Positions 18,030 to 29,280 of a stretch of 64,000 nucleotides of DNA are shown here, in pieces. A program made the translations under genes and the position numbers. The notes below the pieces were generated by a model, which saw only the letters and a list, made by a program, of their open reading frames with translations, ran no database searches and was not told the origin of the DNA. The DNA comes from Anas platyrhynchos (taxonomy: Eukaryota > Chordata > Aves > Anseriformes > Anatidae): positions 22,212,001 to 22,276,000 of the forward strand of contig NC_092597.1 in assembly GCF_047663525.1 (NCBI RefSeq). Direction: 5' to 3'. Position 1 is the first letter of the stretch, and every line of letters begins with the position of its first letter.

Positions 18030-20532
18030 CCTCGCCCGGCTCTCGGGGGGCAGGGGACAGCCCCCGATGCTCCTCCTCGCCGTGCCCGGAGGCCTCCTCC
18101 ACCCTTGGGCGTCTTTGCCGTGCTGCCGCCGCTCGCTTGTAATATAAATCCCCTCGGCTAAAGATAGCCCGGCTCGTGATCGGCCCCGCGGGCAGCCAGC
18201 GGCCCCTTTCCAAGGCATCCGCCGCGCTCGCCGCCCACCCTAAAGGCAGGGGGGTCTCCGGTGGGGGCTGCAGGTCACGGTGTGGCTGCTGGTGATTTTG
18301 GGCATCCTCCCCGTGAGACCCCAAGGGGCCGCTTCCCACCGCAGGCGCCGGGCATCACGGGGAGGGCTCCACGTGGTTGTCGTCCAGCTGGGCCGTGCTG
18401 CCGGGAAGAGCAGGGCTCTGTACTATTTTTTCCCTCGCAAACATCGGTTTTACGGCCACGGGGGGGTAAGGGACGTCAGCAAGCCTCGGTGCCTTCCAGC
18501 CCGGCCGTGGGAAAGGGGCTCTGCGTGGCCAAGGGCAGGGAGAGATGTTTACGGGGGAGCTTCCCTTTGCGAACGGGCTCTGGGTCTCCCTTAGGTAGGA
18601 GACACTTGAGCAACAGGGGCAAAATTCATCCCTGGCACATGAGCAATGAAAACGTGTGCTTTGTTTGGGGACCCCATGGCAATAGAAATGAAGTGCACAA
18701 CTGCCCGAAAATGAGAGCCCCCTGGGGCTCACCCCGCAGCACCCAGATGCAGCAGAGCCTGGAGGGGCTGCGGGTGGAGACGAAGCCACCTGCGACTCAC
18801 GTAAAGAAAAAAAAAAAAAAAGAAGAAGAAGAAAAGTGTCCTTTGTGGCATGTTGCTCATCTGCGTGCTGTTCACAGCTTTTTCTGGTTAGAAATCCCGT
18901 TACGCATCCGCTGCGGGGTGCAGAGGAGGGCAGGCACCACCTGCAGCCCCTGATTACTTCAGAGCCATAATTTAAGGCAAGCAGCCTGCCCTGCCCCGAG
19001 GCATTTGGTCTCTTTATTCTGGCTGGTTTGGGTGTCCCAGCATGGAGCAGTGGGGTGCTGGGGGGTGGCAGTGCTGTGGCCCTACTGGGTTCCCCCCAAA
19101 GCCCCCACACAGGCAGAGGACAAAGCTCCGCAGCACCCCGGCAGCTGGCTGCTTTATGGCAACCTCTGCCAGAAGATCTTGAATGGCTTAAAAAAGAATA
19201 AAAATAATTTGGCTCTGATGCCTTGAAGTGTGCTCTGCCTGTGCCCAAAGGCGATTTGGGGCAGGGGGGTTGTTACCATCCCACCAAAATCAGTCCCTGG
19301 AGGGGTTTTGCTTCCCACAGGGGACTGACCCTGTCCATTCGTCCATCCCCCCTGGGACAGCAGCGATGCTTGCAGGGGCTTCCACGGTCACAAACTATTT
19401 TGGGAGGGTTTAAAAATATCCTCCGTGCGCTACCGGGCAATCATCCCAGCGGCGCAGAGCCCCGCATGGCCGCAGCAGCCCCCGCGCCCCCCAGGGTGAC
19501 CCCAGCCCCTGCACGACCCCCCTGGGGGGCCGCATCCTGCCGGGTGGTGCCGGGCGCTGAGCCCCATCCCAAATGGCTGCGATTGCCATGACAACGCTGA
19601 CTTCAGCTCCCTCCTCCTCCTCCTCCTCGCTTTTGGAGCCCGTTGGGCTGATGGCTCGGTGCGGTCAACAGCGGCGGTGAGTCCTCCCCTTGGGATCGTG
19701 TATTTTTGGGTGGAAAAAGGAGATTATTTTTTTTTTTTTCCCCCGCTGAGCTTGCCAGCAGCAGGCGGTGCCCGTGCCCGAACGCTTCTTGCAGGGAAGG
19801 AGCCGGGGAGGACGGCGGCTGTGCTGGCACCGCGCTCCCGTGCGCTGCGTCTGCCCGCGGGAGGTGCAATGAGTGCGCCGGCCTCAGCCTGGGTGCTGCA
19901 GGGCTCTGGGGGGGGGAGCCGGGCTCCGCTTTGGGCTTGTAGGGTCCCAGTGAGGTGCTGGGGAAGGGGACTTGTAAAAGTGGCCACCAGGTGCTGAGCT
20001 GGGGGGTCCCCATGGAGGCGATGCCAGCGATGGTTCCCCCGCCAAGCGCCACTGGGCACCAGTGGGGAGCCTGCTGTTGCTGGGGGTCTGTGGGGCTGCC
20101 CTCCCCGGGGCGTTGCACCAAGGGGACAGTCCTTGGGGCGGCTGGGGACGCGTGTCCAGCCCGGCCCCGGCGCGGCAGCTTGCCTTACAAGGAGTTTGGC
20201 TGGGGCGCGAGCGGTGGGAGCAGCGCTCGCCTCCGCCTGCCTCATTCATTGGGAGCGCGGGCGGCGCAGGGGCCGCTGCTCCCCCAGCCCCGCTGTGGCC
20301 TCCACGCACCCGGCGAGCCTCGGAGGCACAGGTGGGAGGCTGCTTTCCTCTCTTTCTCCGCGGGTAGAGGGTGGAAAAGGGGGTCCCTGTCTTGATTTTT
20401 GGCTCCAGGGGCTGAGGCTGGAGGCGAGCGCATCCCCTCGCCGGGTGGCGAGAGCGGCTGCGTCCCCGCTGCCCAGCGGGGAGGTGGGTGAGGGTCCCCA
20501 CGTCCCCCCTGCTCTCTCCCGCAGGACCCAGG
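18030..20532. other. Head-to-head KBTBD13 / RASL12 promoter region
   Basis: GC- and CpG-rich with no recognised coding exon. On the minus strand an AT-rich ATTTATATTAC element (18140-18150) lies about 115 bases before the KBTBD13 ATG and could serve as a TATA-like element; this is weak. On the plus strand an inverted CCAAT box (ATTGG, 20248-20252) precedes a likely RASL12 non-coding exon ending at a donor at 20331/20332 (CACAG|GTGGGA). The matching acceptor is at 20524 (CCGCAG), just before the RASL12 start codon. A CTCCTC tract lies near 19608-19630. Confidence 0.45.
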
Positions 20533-23500
20533 ATGTCCTCGATGTTCGGCAAGCCCCGGGCTGGAGCCGAGCGGCCACCCCAGAGCCCCCTCGCCGAGTG
20601 CAACGTGGCCATCCTGGGGTGCCGAGGGGCCGGCAAGTCAGGTGAGAGCGGGCACCCACGCGCCCCCCGGGCTGCCCAACGCTGCCCTGGGCTTTTCGGC
20701 ACCCTTGGGTGCCCACCCAGCTTCAGCTCCCAGCACCCTGCTGTCCCAGCTCCTGCCCCATAGCAGCATCCCTGCCCCGATGCTGTGCACCAGCCCCGAG
20801 AATTTTTTATTTTTATTTTTTTTCTCATGTTTGGGGGAGGAAAAAGTTTCTCTGCAATCTTCCCCGAGCGGGTCAAAGTCTTTTGGGTCAGGCCCACGGC
20901 CGTGGCTGGGTTCGTTTGCTTTGCATGCAATGCCTGTGGGTTTTTTTTTTAGGGTTATTTGTGGACGTTTAGGGTAGCAGCAGCATCTCTGCTTGTGCAG
21001 ATCGGGGCCAGCAGGCGGGGGCTGAGCAGGTCCTGCTGGGGAGGACTGCGTGGGTCCCCGAGCATTGGAGCCCAGAAACCCTCCCCGTGCCCCACCAGTG
21101 GTGTGAAAACCTCCCAAAATAACCCAGAATGGCTTTATTATTTATTATCCACGAGGCTCTTCTGGGAAAGGCGGGCAGGATTTGGGGAGAAGAGGTGCAT
21201 TTTGGCTGGAAAGGGGGGGTGACAGAGTGGGGGCACACGGGGCGCTGCTTTGAGGGGTGACCTTGCTGTCCTCACCCAGCCCTTCCCATCCCGCAGCCCT
21301 GACGGTGAAGTTTCTGACCAAGAGGTTCATCAGCGAGTATGATCCCAACCTGGGTAAGGCACCATCTCTGGGGTTCTCTCCTCTCCCTGTTTTTTTTCCC
21401 TGCATGTCCCCGCTGTGCTCCGGCAGAGCACCCTTCCCACGTTTCCCATGAATATGGCATTTAAGGAGAAAAAAAAAATAAATTAAAGACATGAAAAGCA
21501 AAAGAAGGGCTGGATTTGACCCAAACCACCCTGTAAAAACAGCGGTGAAAGCGGTGCTCGCCCCATGGGCACATCCCACAGGGAACATCAGCTCCTTGCA
21601 TCTCCGTGCCAGAGGCAAAACCCAATTTTGGGGGTGTTTTGGGAGTACCCGTGCCTCCTGCTCTCTCTTTGGGGTGTTTTGCAGGAGAAGGGGACGTGTA
21701 GGATCTGGTGTCCCCGGGGGCTGTGCTGTGCAGCGAGTGGGTCTGGGCATTTTTTTCCGCTCCGTTTGAGTAATTAATAACTATTTTCCTAGGCCTGCCT
21801 CCAGTGCGCAGTGAAGAACTGTAAATGATTTATCAGGGACATTAGGGAGATATGGACCCCATCCAGGAACCAGCTCCAGCCCCTCATAACTCTTAGGAAA
21901 GAAGGAAAAATCCTTTATTCAGATCTTGTTTGTGGTTTCGTGGTGGTTCTGCCGTCTTGCTGTGGCAAAACCTTCCCAAAACACATCCCCTAAGACCCAG
22001 CTGGGAGAGGGCAGCTTCCAGCTGGGGCACCCCACGGGAGCCCCGCTGTTCCTAAAGCCCTGCACCCATTTCTAAAGAAAGGAGCTGCTCCTTTTGCCTG
22101 ATTTCTCAGAAGCCAGCTCCGTGGCAAGCCCCCAGCAGGTTTTATCTCTCTGGGTCCTATTTAGATAAGGGCTGAGCCAGGGCGCAGCCACGGTGGCTGT
22201 GCCGGGGTCCCTCCTGTCTCCGTAGGAGCCCACAGAGGGGACAGGGGGTGATCAGCCCACCACAGATTTTGGGGAAATCTCATGGGGGTGAACCCTGGAG
22301 GGAGCTGAGGGCGTTAGGGAGGGTTTGGCTGCTGTGGCTCGGAGGGGTGAGGATGCTGTTAGGGTGAGGCTGGAGGGGGACCCAATTTCCAGCAAACGAG
22401 GGCACGAGGTGCTGAGCTGTTTCAGTCCTAAAGAGCAAAAATAAATCAATCCCATCTTACTTTTTGCATGCAGTAGGAGAAAGCTGCCCCCTACCAGGTT
22501 TGCCGAGCAGCATCGCCGCTGCACCCACCTCCGGCCACCCCAAATAACGCCCGTGTAGGAAGGAGCGAGGCGAGAGGACGCTCCTCACCAGGAGCTTTGC
22601 CGGCCACATCCCACCCAGCCAGGGGCTTTGCTGGGTGTTGGGGAACATCCATCCCATCCTCACGGCCCCATTTCCCTTGCAGAGGACACCTACACCTCGG
22701 AGGAGCTGGTGGACCAGCAGCCCGTGCTGCTGAAGGTGATGGACACCGCCGACCAGGTGAGGGGCCGGGCGGCTCTCCCCGTGCCTCCAGCTGCACGGGG
22801 CCGGCTCTCACCCCGCTCCTCTCGCCCCCAGGACGGTCCCGGGAACTGCGAGCGCTACCTGTGCTGGGCCAACGCCTTCCTGGTGGTCTACAGCATCGAC
22901 GACAGGGAGAGCTTCGAGGGCTGCCGCCGCTACCTCGATGTCCTCGCCCGGCACGCGCGGGGCTGCCAGCACGAGAGCCCCGTGCTCCTGCTGGGCAACA
23001 AGCTGGACATGGAGCAGTACAGGTACCCACAGCCCCTCTTATCCCGCTGGGGAATTGCTCACGGATCCCTCCCATGTGGGTGAAAAGCTCAGATTTGAGG
23101 GTTTGGGATTTTTTTTTTTTTTTTGTGGTTATTTCCACCCGCGTTGGCATTTGTCGCATCCTCGTGCGTATCCGGGGCGGGCTCTGCCGCCCACGGGGGG
23201 ATGCGCTGGCACGGAGCCCACCCCTGCTTTTGGTGGGATGTTTTTTCAGCTGTGTCATGAGGCAGCGTCAGCATGCTTTGGGCTTCGAGCTCCAGCTCCT
23301 TGCGGGCTGTTTGTGCTGATCTGGGACACTCTGAGCTCAACTTGAGCCCTCGACTCAAACTTCCTGATTTAGCCATGCCCAAAAGGTCCCGCTCTTGGGT
23401 CCTGCTCTGTCCCCTTTCCACGGGGATGTGCTGGTCCTGCTATCACCCCCAGCCCCCTTTATCCTCCCTTGGCACACCTTTTTGTCCCCTGCTTGCCCCA

Positions 23501-23985
23501 AGACACGGGGACTTGCCCCTCTCCCCTTCCCGCACCATCACACCACCAGGACGTGCGCCCCGAGCGAGGCTGCGCCCATCGTCCCCCGTCCCCTCCGCAG
23601 GCAGGTGACCAAAGCCGAAGGCACGTCGCTGGCCAGCAAGTTCGGGTGCCTTTTCTACGAGGTGTCGGCGTGCCAGGACTTCGCGGCGGTGCAGCACGTC
23701 TTCCACGAGGCAGTGCGGGAGGTGCGGCGCGAGGCGGAGCGCAGCCAGCCCCTCCGGCCCCTCTTCATCGCCGAGGAGCGGCCCTGCCTGCACGTGGCCA
23801 CCCCGGCCACCTTGGCCACCCGGCAAGGGCTGGCCAGCTGCACCCTCAACACCCTCTCCACCGTCAACTACAAGGAGATCCCCTCGGTGGCCCAAGCCAA
23901 GCTGGTCACCGTCAAGTCCTCGCGGGCTCAGAGCAAGAGGAAAGCGCCCACGCTCACCTTGCTGAAAGGCTTCAAGATATTTTAA
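20533..23985 (+). CDS. RASL12: RASL12, Ras-like family member 12
   Basis: A small Ras-superfamily GTPase of poorly known function. Coding exons: 20533-20641, 21297-21353, 22683-22756, 22832-23022 and 23601-23985; phases 1, 1, 0, 2 join cleanly to 271 aa (human 266). The P-loop GCRGAGKS is at residues 29-36. The G3 motif reads DTADQ (76-80) in place of the usual DTAGQ; human RASL12 also has DTAD, so this is a family trait that probably lowers ordinary GTP hydrolysis. G4 is NKLD (136-139) and G5 is VSAC. The C-terminal tail (AKLVTVKSSRAQSKRKAPTL, ending FKIF) is conserved and basic, and has no CAAX box, so the protein is not prenylated in the usual way. The start ATG gives MSSMFGKPRAG, matching human MSSVFGKPRAG. 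It converges on SLC51B. Confidence 0.96.
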
Positions 23986-25247
23986 GGCGCAAAGGAGTGG
24001 TGAGAGATCCCCGTCCCCCGGCTCTGCGAGGGGCTGGGAGCATCGGGAGCGGGGACCTTGTCCCGTAGACACGCGCACAGCCCTGCCTGGGCGATGAATC
24101 TGCGGATTTGGGCACCTCCCGGGGCCGGGAAGCATCGCTGGGAGGGCGAGGGCTGACCCCGGGGCCGTGCGCTGGATGGAGTCCGTCAGGCAGAGGTGGG
24201 GAGCCCAGGAAGGGGGATGGAATCCCCAGGCACAGAGGAGCCCATGTCCTTCACCTGACAGGTCCCCTCGCCGAGCAATAAGAGGAATTTCTTTTTTAAC
24301 CTGAACGGGAAAGTGGCAGATAACGTTACAGCCGACCAAAGGTCTCAGGTGTCCTAAAATTGATTCCCATGCATTGAAATAACTCGTACCAAAATCGCTT
24401 CTTTTTTTAACCAACTTTTATACGACAGTGTTCCTTTTCAAAGGCTTTGCACGGAGAGATGCTTCACCGACCAGGACGCGTTCCTAAAAGCTTTTTGTTT
24501 AAAGGACTGGTGTGATGGACTTCCCAAATGTCTTAAATTATTTCGTGGCCTCTGCATGCGCCCTGTGAGGGGCGCGAAGACAATCCTAACACAGCACCAT
24601 GCGCCGTGACCAGGCTCTGCCTGTGCCCAGGCCAAGGGCTGTGTGTTGGAGCTCATCTGCTGCACCAGGACAAATGTTCTGCTTCTCCCTGGAGTTGCAC
24701 GGATCTGCAGAGTGAAACACCCCCCTGGACATTTGTACATATATACATAATATATATACGACCTTAGCGACGTAGAGAGAGATTCGATAGGGGATTTCGA
24801 TCAACTTTGGCAAATATTTTAATAAAGATGACTTTTTGAAAAGAGCAAACCCTCCTCTGCTTCGGTGTCGGTGTTTTCCTGAGGGCTTGTTCCCCAGCTG
24901 ACCGTGGCGAGCCCACAGCCCTTGGTGCCTCAGCCCCCAGCCCCTGGTGCCAGCGCAGGCGGGCGGCATCTGGGCGAGGGGGCGACGCTGGCGGGAGGGA
25001 AGCCTGGAGGCAGCTGAGAGCAGCGGGTAAAGAGCACCCAGACGGAGCTAAAACGGGGGAGGCACGGCTCTGAGAGTCCAGAGCCACTTCTGCTGGTGCA
25101 GCTCTGCTGCTTCCCTTTTTTTTTTCTTTTTTTCTTTTTTTCCCCCTCCCCAGGCTAAACTGCATTGTTAAATTTCCCCATCTTCAGTGTGAATCGAGAC
25201 ATTTTGATGCGTTCCTTTGAGGATAAATGCTTGGCCCCCAGCCGCTG
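23986..25247. other. Convergent RASL12 / SLC51B 3' UTR region
   Basis: No further gene was seen. The interval is accounted for by the two 3' UTRs. A pyrimidine tract at about 25115-25150 reads as an A-rich run on the SLC51B strand. Confidence 0.5.
24821..24826 (+). terminator. RASL12: RASL12 poly(A) signal, possibly shared with SLC51B
   Basis: AATAAA lies 836 bases after the RASL12 stop. The surrounding TTTTAATAAA also reads ATTAAA on the minus strand (24818-24823), 425 bases beyond the SLC51B stop. The two convergent genes could therefore end over each other here. Confidence 0.55.
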
Positions 25248-27980
25248 TTACATGGCATCCTCTGAGCTCTCCTTGTACAGCGTGGTGACCGTCCCGTCCT
25301 TCCACTGAACCAGCACCTCCCCTGCCCTCTCCTCCTGCAGCGCCGGCTCCCGCGGCTGCGGGCTGCCCGGGCTGTACTCCTGCACCGGTATCAGGGCCTG
25401 CTTGGCTTCCAGCTCGGCTTGCTGGGCAGCTTGCACTGCTTCTTTGTACATGTGGATCTTCCTCTTCCTGCAGGGAAAGCGTGAGAAGAAGATAAGGGGA
25501 GAAGCAGCGAGCTCGGCCCACATTTGGGGCACGTGCCCGAGGTGCTGTCACATCCATCCCTTTGTGTGTTTGGCCCTGGGAAGGCGTTAGCTGCTTAGGG
25601 GAAGCGCTGCCAGCCACGCTGTGTCACCGAAGTGCTCTGAAGTGTCTGAGTACACACAGCCCCAGTGTTTACACTTGGAGAGCACAGCGCACCACTTAAA
25701 GCAAGGCAGTGACACCCAGCAAGCCGTCGTTAAAACAAGAGGATGGCCGGGCAGACCTGCAGCATCTCTTTTAGGCTTATCTCAGGGTGAAAGCTCGGCC
25801 CCTCGTGTGTTTTCTCGCTGCAGAAGGCAGCGAGTTACTCCTCAGCTGCAGGGCTGCTGTGCTGCAGGATGGCCCAGGGAAGCACTGTGGGATCGCAGAT
25901 GGCTGGGGAGTTCTGCTTCAGTCCTGCGTGCCCCTATATTTATGGGAGGGCACCCCAAATACACATATTTTGTGGCGTTTTCCTCCCAAAACCTCTCTTG
26001 GGCTGGCCAGTGCTTTTGCACATGCTTTACTGGTGGGGATCCATGGCACAGAGAAGTGAAGGTGCTTGTTCTGAGTGGCACACGAGGAGAGCAGGAAGGC
26101 AGGGAAGGTTTTACGGTGAAGCAGGGGTCAAAGGAAGTTTGTCTTTGCTCTTTTCTCCATCCCTCAGTGCTTGTTCCTGCCCAGCCAACCCCCATGTCAT
26201 CTGTTTGAGGTCCTTAGTGCACCACCACACCCGAATTTTCCTCACTCACCTGTTTCGTGTAATGTTAATGCCCAGGAGGACAAGACCCAAAATCGTGGCC
26301 ACGAAGGAAAGCGCGAGGACGGAGTAATTCCACGATGATGCTGGGGGAAGCACAGAGAGGCAGCGTTAGCATGCACAGAGCAGGGGTCTGCAGAGCCCAG
26401 CCAGGTGCTTTCCAAGCTAATTAATCTGCCTCACGTGGGTTTTCCACTTTTGAAAGCTGTGAGAGGCTGTGCCCGAGGGTGGGAGCAAGGCCGAGAGGTG
26501 CAGCACCCCACCACGAGCACTGCTCTAAAAAACCCTCCTCTCTGCAGCCTTTCTCACCACTGCCACGCTCAGGAAGGTGGATTTTGCCCCAGAATATGGG
26601 ATGTGCAGCGCGGATGGCAGCAGATGCTCTGTCCTTGAGTTTTGTGGCTTTGAAGTTGACCCTCGGGGCGCTGACCCGCTCGTATTGATCTCCTCCCGTC
26701 ACCCTGCCAAAATCACTGGTGATCTACGACCTTTGCTCTTTTGGCAGCACATGCCTGCAAAGAAGCTGAAGCCCTCTCTGGGAGAAGACCCTACCACAGC
26801 AAAGCCCCAGGCCTGACTTCACCCATGGCCTGCTTCTCTGGGAGGTGAGGCCGAGGGTTTATACACCTGGGGTAAAAAACCTCCTCGGATAATTCCCTCA
26901 GGCACCTCTGCTAGGCAGGAGGGTTCCCGGCCAAGGGCTGTGCATTTCTGTTCGGACTCAGCCCAGGAATATCTGCAGGACTTACGGTCTTCTGTGCGGA
27001 AGAACCACAGCAGATTGTTCAGCTCTTCTGGATCCATGCCCGCCACCAGGGTGGAGTTGTATGCTGTGTGGTCGTACACCTGCGTGCTGGTGAGGGCTGC
27101 GTAGAAGTAGCTGTCTTGCACCGCCCTGGCTGTGGAGGAGAAGAACAGAGAGATACAGAGGTCTTTCACTGCAATGAAAGACGCTGACTGTGCCCTCCCA
27201 CCTTCCCTGGCACGTGCACCACCGGGACCTGGTGGGCAGCACTCACCTGCTTTCTCCTTGCAGATGTTCCCCTCCGTGACACCTTGCTGCCACTGAGCCT
27301 TGAGGCCTCTCACATTATCGAGGCTAACTCCTTTCCTGCTCGCCACCAGGTAGCTCTGGCTGCTGCCCAGAGGGGAGAGCAATGAGTTGGAGCAGTCCCA
27401 GCCCGTGGAAGCTGTGTTGTCACAGGGGCTTGTCTGCACCCCGCTGTCCCCCAGCACAGAGAGGCAGCTCTGTGTGCCCTGATTCTTCAAGGAATCACCC
27501 TGCCAAGACCACTGCTGCAAATCTGAGTCTGGGTCACAGTCCTCCAGCTGTAAACTCTCGTCCATCAGGCTGGCTTGTAAACACAGCTTGATTTTGGCAT
27601 TCTTCATCAGAAAAGCTTCCGTGTCTGCAAAGAAACCAGAACGTGAGCGTGGCCACCCTGTCACAACACGAGTGTGTCACCTCCGTGACCATCAGGTGTC
27701 TCCCCTGGTGTCAAAGAGGTTGCAATACTGCTGTGAGCAAAGGCTTAGGGTGCAGCTTTCCCCATGGTCAGGCTGCTGCTGACTCTCACGTGTGTGCCTC
27801 CAGCTCCTGTGAGCCTGCCCTGCACACAACGCCGTGTCGTGGCCCCTGCTGAGCTCAGAGTGGGTGAGAAATCTGTGAAGAGGCTCAGCCTTGGCACGCG
27901 TCGCTGCCTTCACCCACACCGCTGTCCTCTGAGCCTTTACCTTGCAGCAGGAAAAAGGGGATTATCCAGAGTATCTTCAT
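25248..27980 (-). CDS. SLC51B: SLC51B, organic solute transporter subunit beta, with an extra N-terminal lectin-like domain
   Basis: OST-beta pairs with OST-alpha in the basolateral membrane of gut, liver and kidney cells to export bile acids and steroids. Coding exons (minus strand): 27941-27980, 27247-27624, 26986-27129, 26250-26340 and 25248-25467. Phases 1, 1, 1, 2 close to 290 aa. Exon 1 is a signal peptide (MKILWIIPFFLLQ). Exon 2 (residues 14-139) resembles the CysR ricin-type domain of mannose-receptor proteins. Exon 3 ends with the OST-beta signature EELNNLLWFFRTED (human EEMLWFFRVED). Exon 4 is the one membrane segment (about 194-213, after SSWNYS). Exon 5 is a charged cytosolic tail ending SSEDAM. 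A start at Met171 would give 120 aa, close to human 128, so a short isoform without the lectin part is possible. A 5' UTR acceptor at 28042 shows that a non-coding exon lies upstream. Confidence 0.85.
27247..27624 (-). other. SLC51B: Exon encoding CysR / ricin-B-type lectin-like domain in SLC51B
   Basis: The exon is 378 bases, a multiple of three, with phase 1 at both ends, the classic form of a shuffled extracellular domain exon. It encodes about 126 residues with six cysteines. Family-like marks, in order: AFLMKNAKIKLCLQAS (compare FLIYNxxxKKCLxA), LQQWSWQGDSLKNQGTQSCL (QxW core, then LxNxGTxxCL), a PCDN segment followed by WDCSN, and a closing EGNICKEK. The same spacing is found in the N-terminal domain of MRC1, PLA2R1, MRC2 and LY75 as recalled. 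Sugar binding is not implied; in that family some CysR domains bind sulfated sugars and others do not. Confidence 0.72.
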
Positions 27981-29267
27981 ATTTGTACGTGCAGCTCGGA
28001 TGGATCACGGCTTCACCAGTGTTCGTTCAGTGTGCGGATGCCTGGGAAAGAGAGAGGTGAGAGGGGAGGAACAACCTCGCAGTACCTTCCTGTAGCTCCC
28101 CCTGTGCAGTGCCACGGGTTTTATCAGTGGGAGCCCTGACGTTATCGTGCAGAGGGAGTGGAGAGAGTGAGCCAGCACGTTCCTTTTCTGGTGTCTACAG
28201 ATGAGACAAGAGTACAACTAGAAGGGACAATCTTCTAAACAACCCTGTGCTCGTGCTGATGCCCCTCCCTGCTCCAGCTTTGTATTCAGACAGGGGACCT
28301 GATGTCCCTGTACAGCTGGGCCATCTCTTTCCTTCTGCAGATGTGAGTTTTTGCTGCCAGGATGGGGTGCAGACACAGGCAGAGGCTCTGGGACCCACTG
28401 GGGTCTGGCACAGGGGGGGTCTGGCACAGGGCTGGGGTGGGACCCCTCGCCTGGGTGCCCCTGTACAGGTGGGAGCTTGGTGCTAGAGCCAGCCCCTCCC
28501 CAAATAACCTGGCTCCTTCCTCGTTCCCCTGCCATGATCCCAGAGAAAACGCGTTTTGTGGGCAGTGATGATCTGCTGACGGCCCCGGGGATGGCAGAAC
28601 AAGGGTGTGGAGACGAGGAAGCAGAGGGCTCAGCTCCAAGAGGAGGACTAGCCAGCTTGCCGTTGAGGCAAAGGTATCTCCCATCCCTCAGGGAAGCAGA
28701 AAGCTCCTCCTTGACCTTTAGTCCCTCATTTGTCAATGGCATCAGTCCAGCTTTTATAGCTGCTTGTCCAACTCAATTCCTCAGCCTCCTTTGGAAGGAC
28801 CTGAGCAGAGCAGAGGGCTTCCCAGCCCCCCTGGCCCCGTCCCCCCAGCACTGCCCTCCCAGTGCATGACACAGGCAAGGCCAACTGAGCTCGGGCAGTT
28901 ACGTCCACGTTGCCCCTAAAAGAACAGCTTGGGCGTAGGCATTTTGGCACCTGAACCCCAATATGTGGCCGCCCAGCTGGTGGTCCCCGAGCCGAGCTAC
29001 TTGTGGGTGGAAGAGGCTTGAGCACAGGCTCTCAGCAGGGGCTAGCACTGATGACTGGGTGTTCCCTGGAGGAATAATGACTGCCAAGGGAAGGAATGGG
29101 CTCAGGGACAAGGAAAATCGTCCACTGCGAGTTACCTCGTGACCGTGAGGTTGGACCTACCCAGCCCACTGCTCAGCCACCAGAGAGCAGAGCTGCTGTC
29201 ACTGCTCGCTGGCCTCATCTGAACCGTCACCTGCTCGTAGGTGAACAACACGCCGGCCCCACAGGCG

Positions 29268-29280
29268 ATTAATTATTATA
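29268..29280. promoter_or_regulatory. HNF1-like half-palindromic site
   Basis: ATTAATTATTATA matches the HNF1 consensus GTTAATNATTAAC at 9 of 12 defined positions. It lies about 1.3 kb upstream of the SLC51B start. HNF1 is a plausible regulator of an enterohepatic transporter, but a single AT-rich match is weak evidence. Confidence 0.25.

Noticed and set aside
16534-18339. 601-codon minus-strand frame across KBTBD13
   Set aside because: It overlaps KBTBD13 in another frame and reads as arginine/glycine/proline-rich translation of GC-rich coding sequence. KBTBD13 itself matches its family over its whole length.
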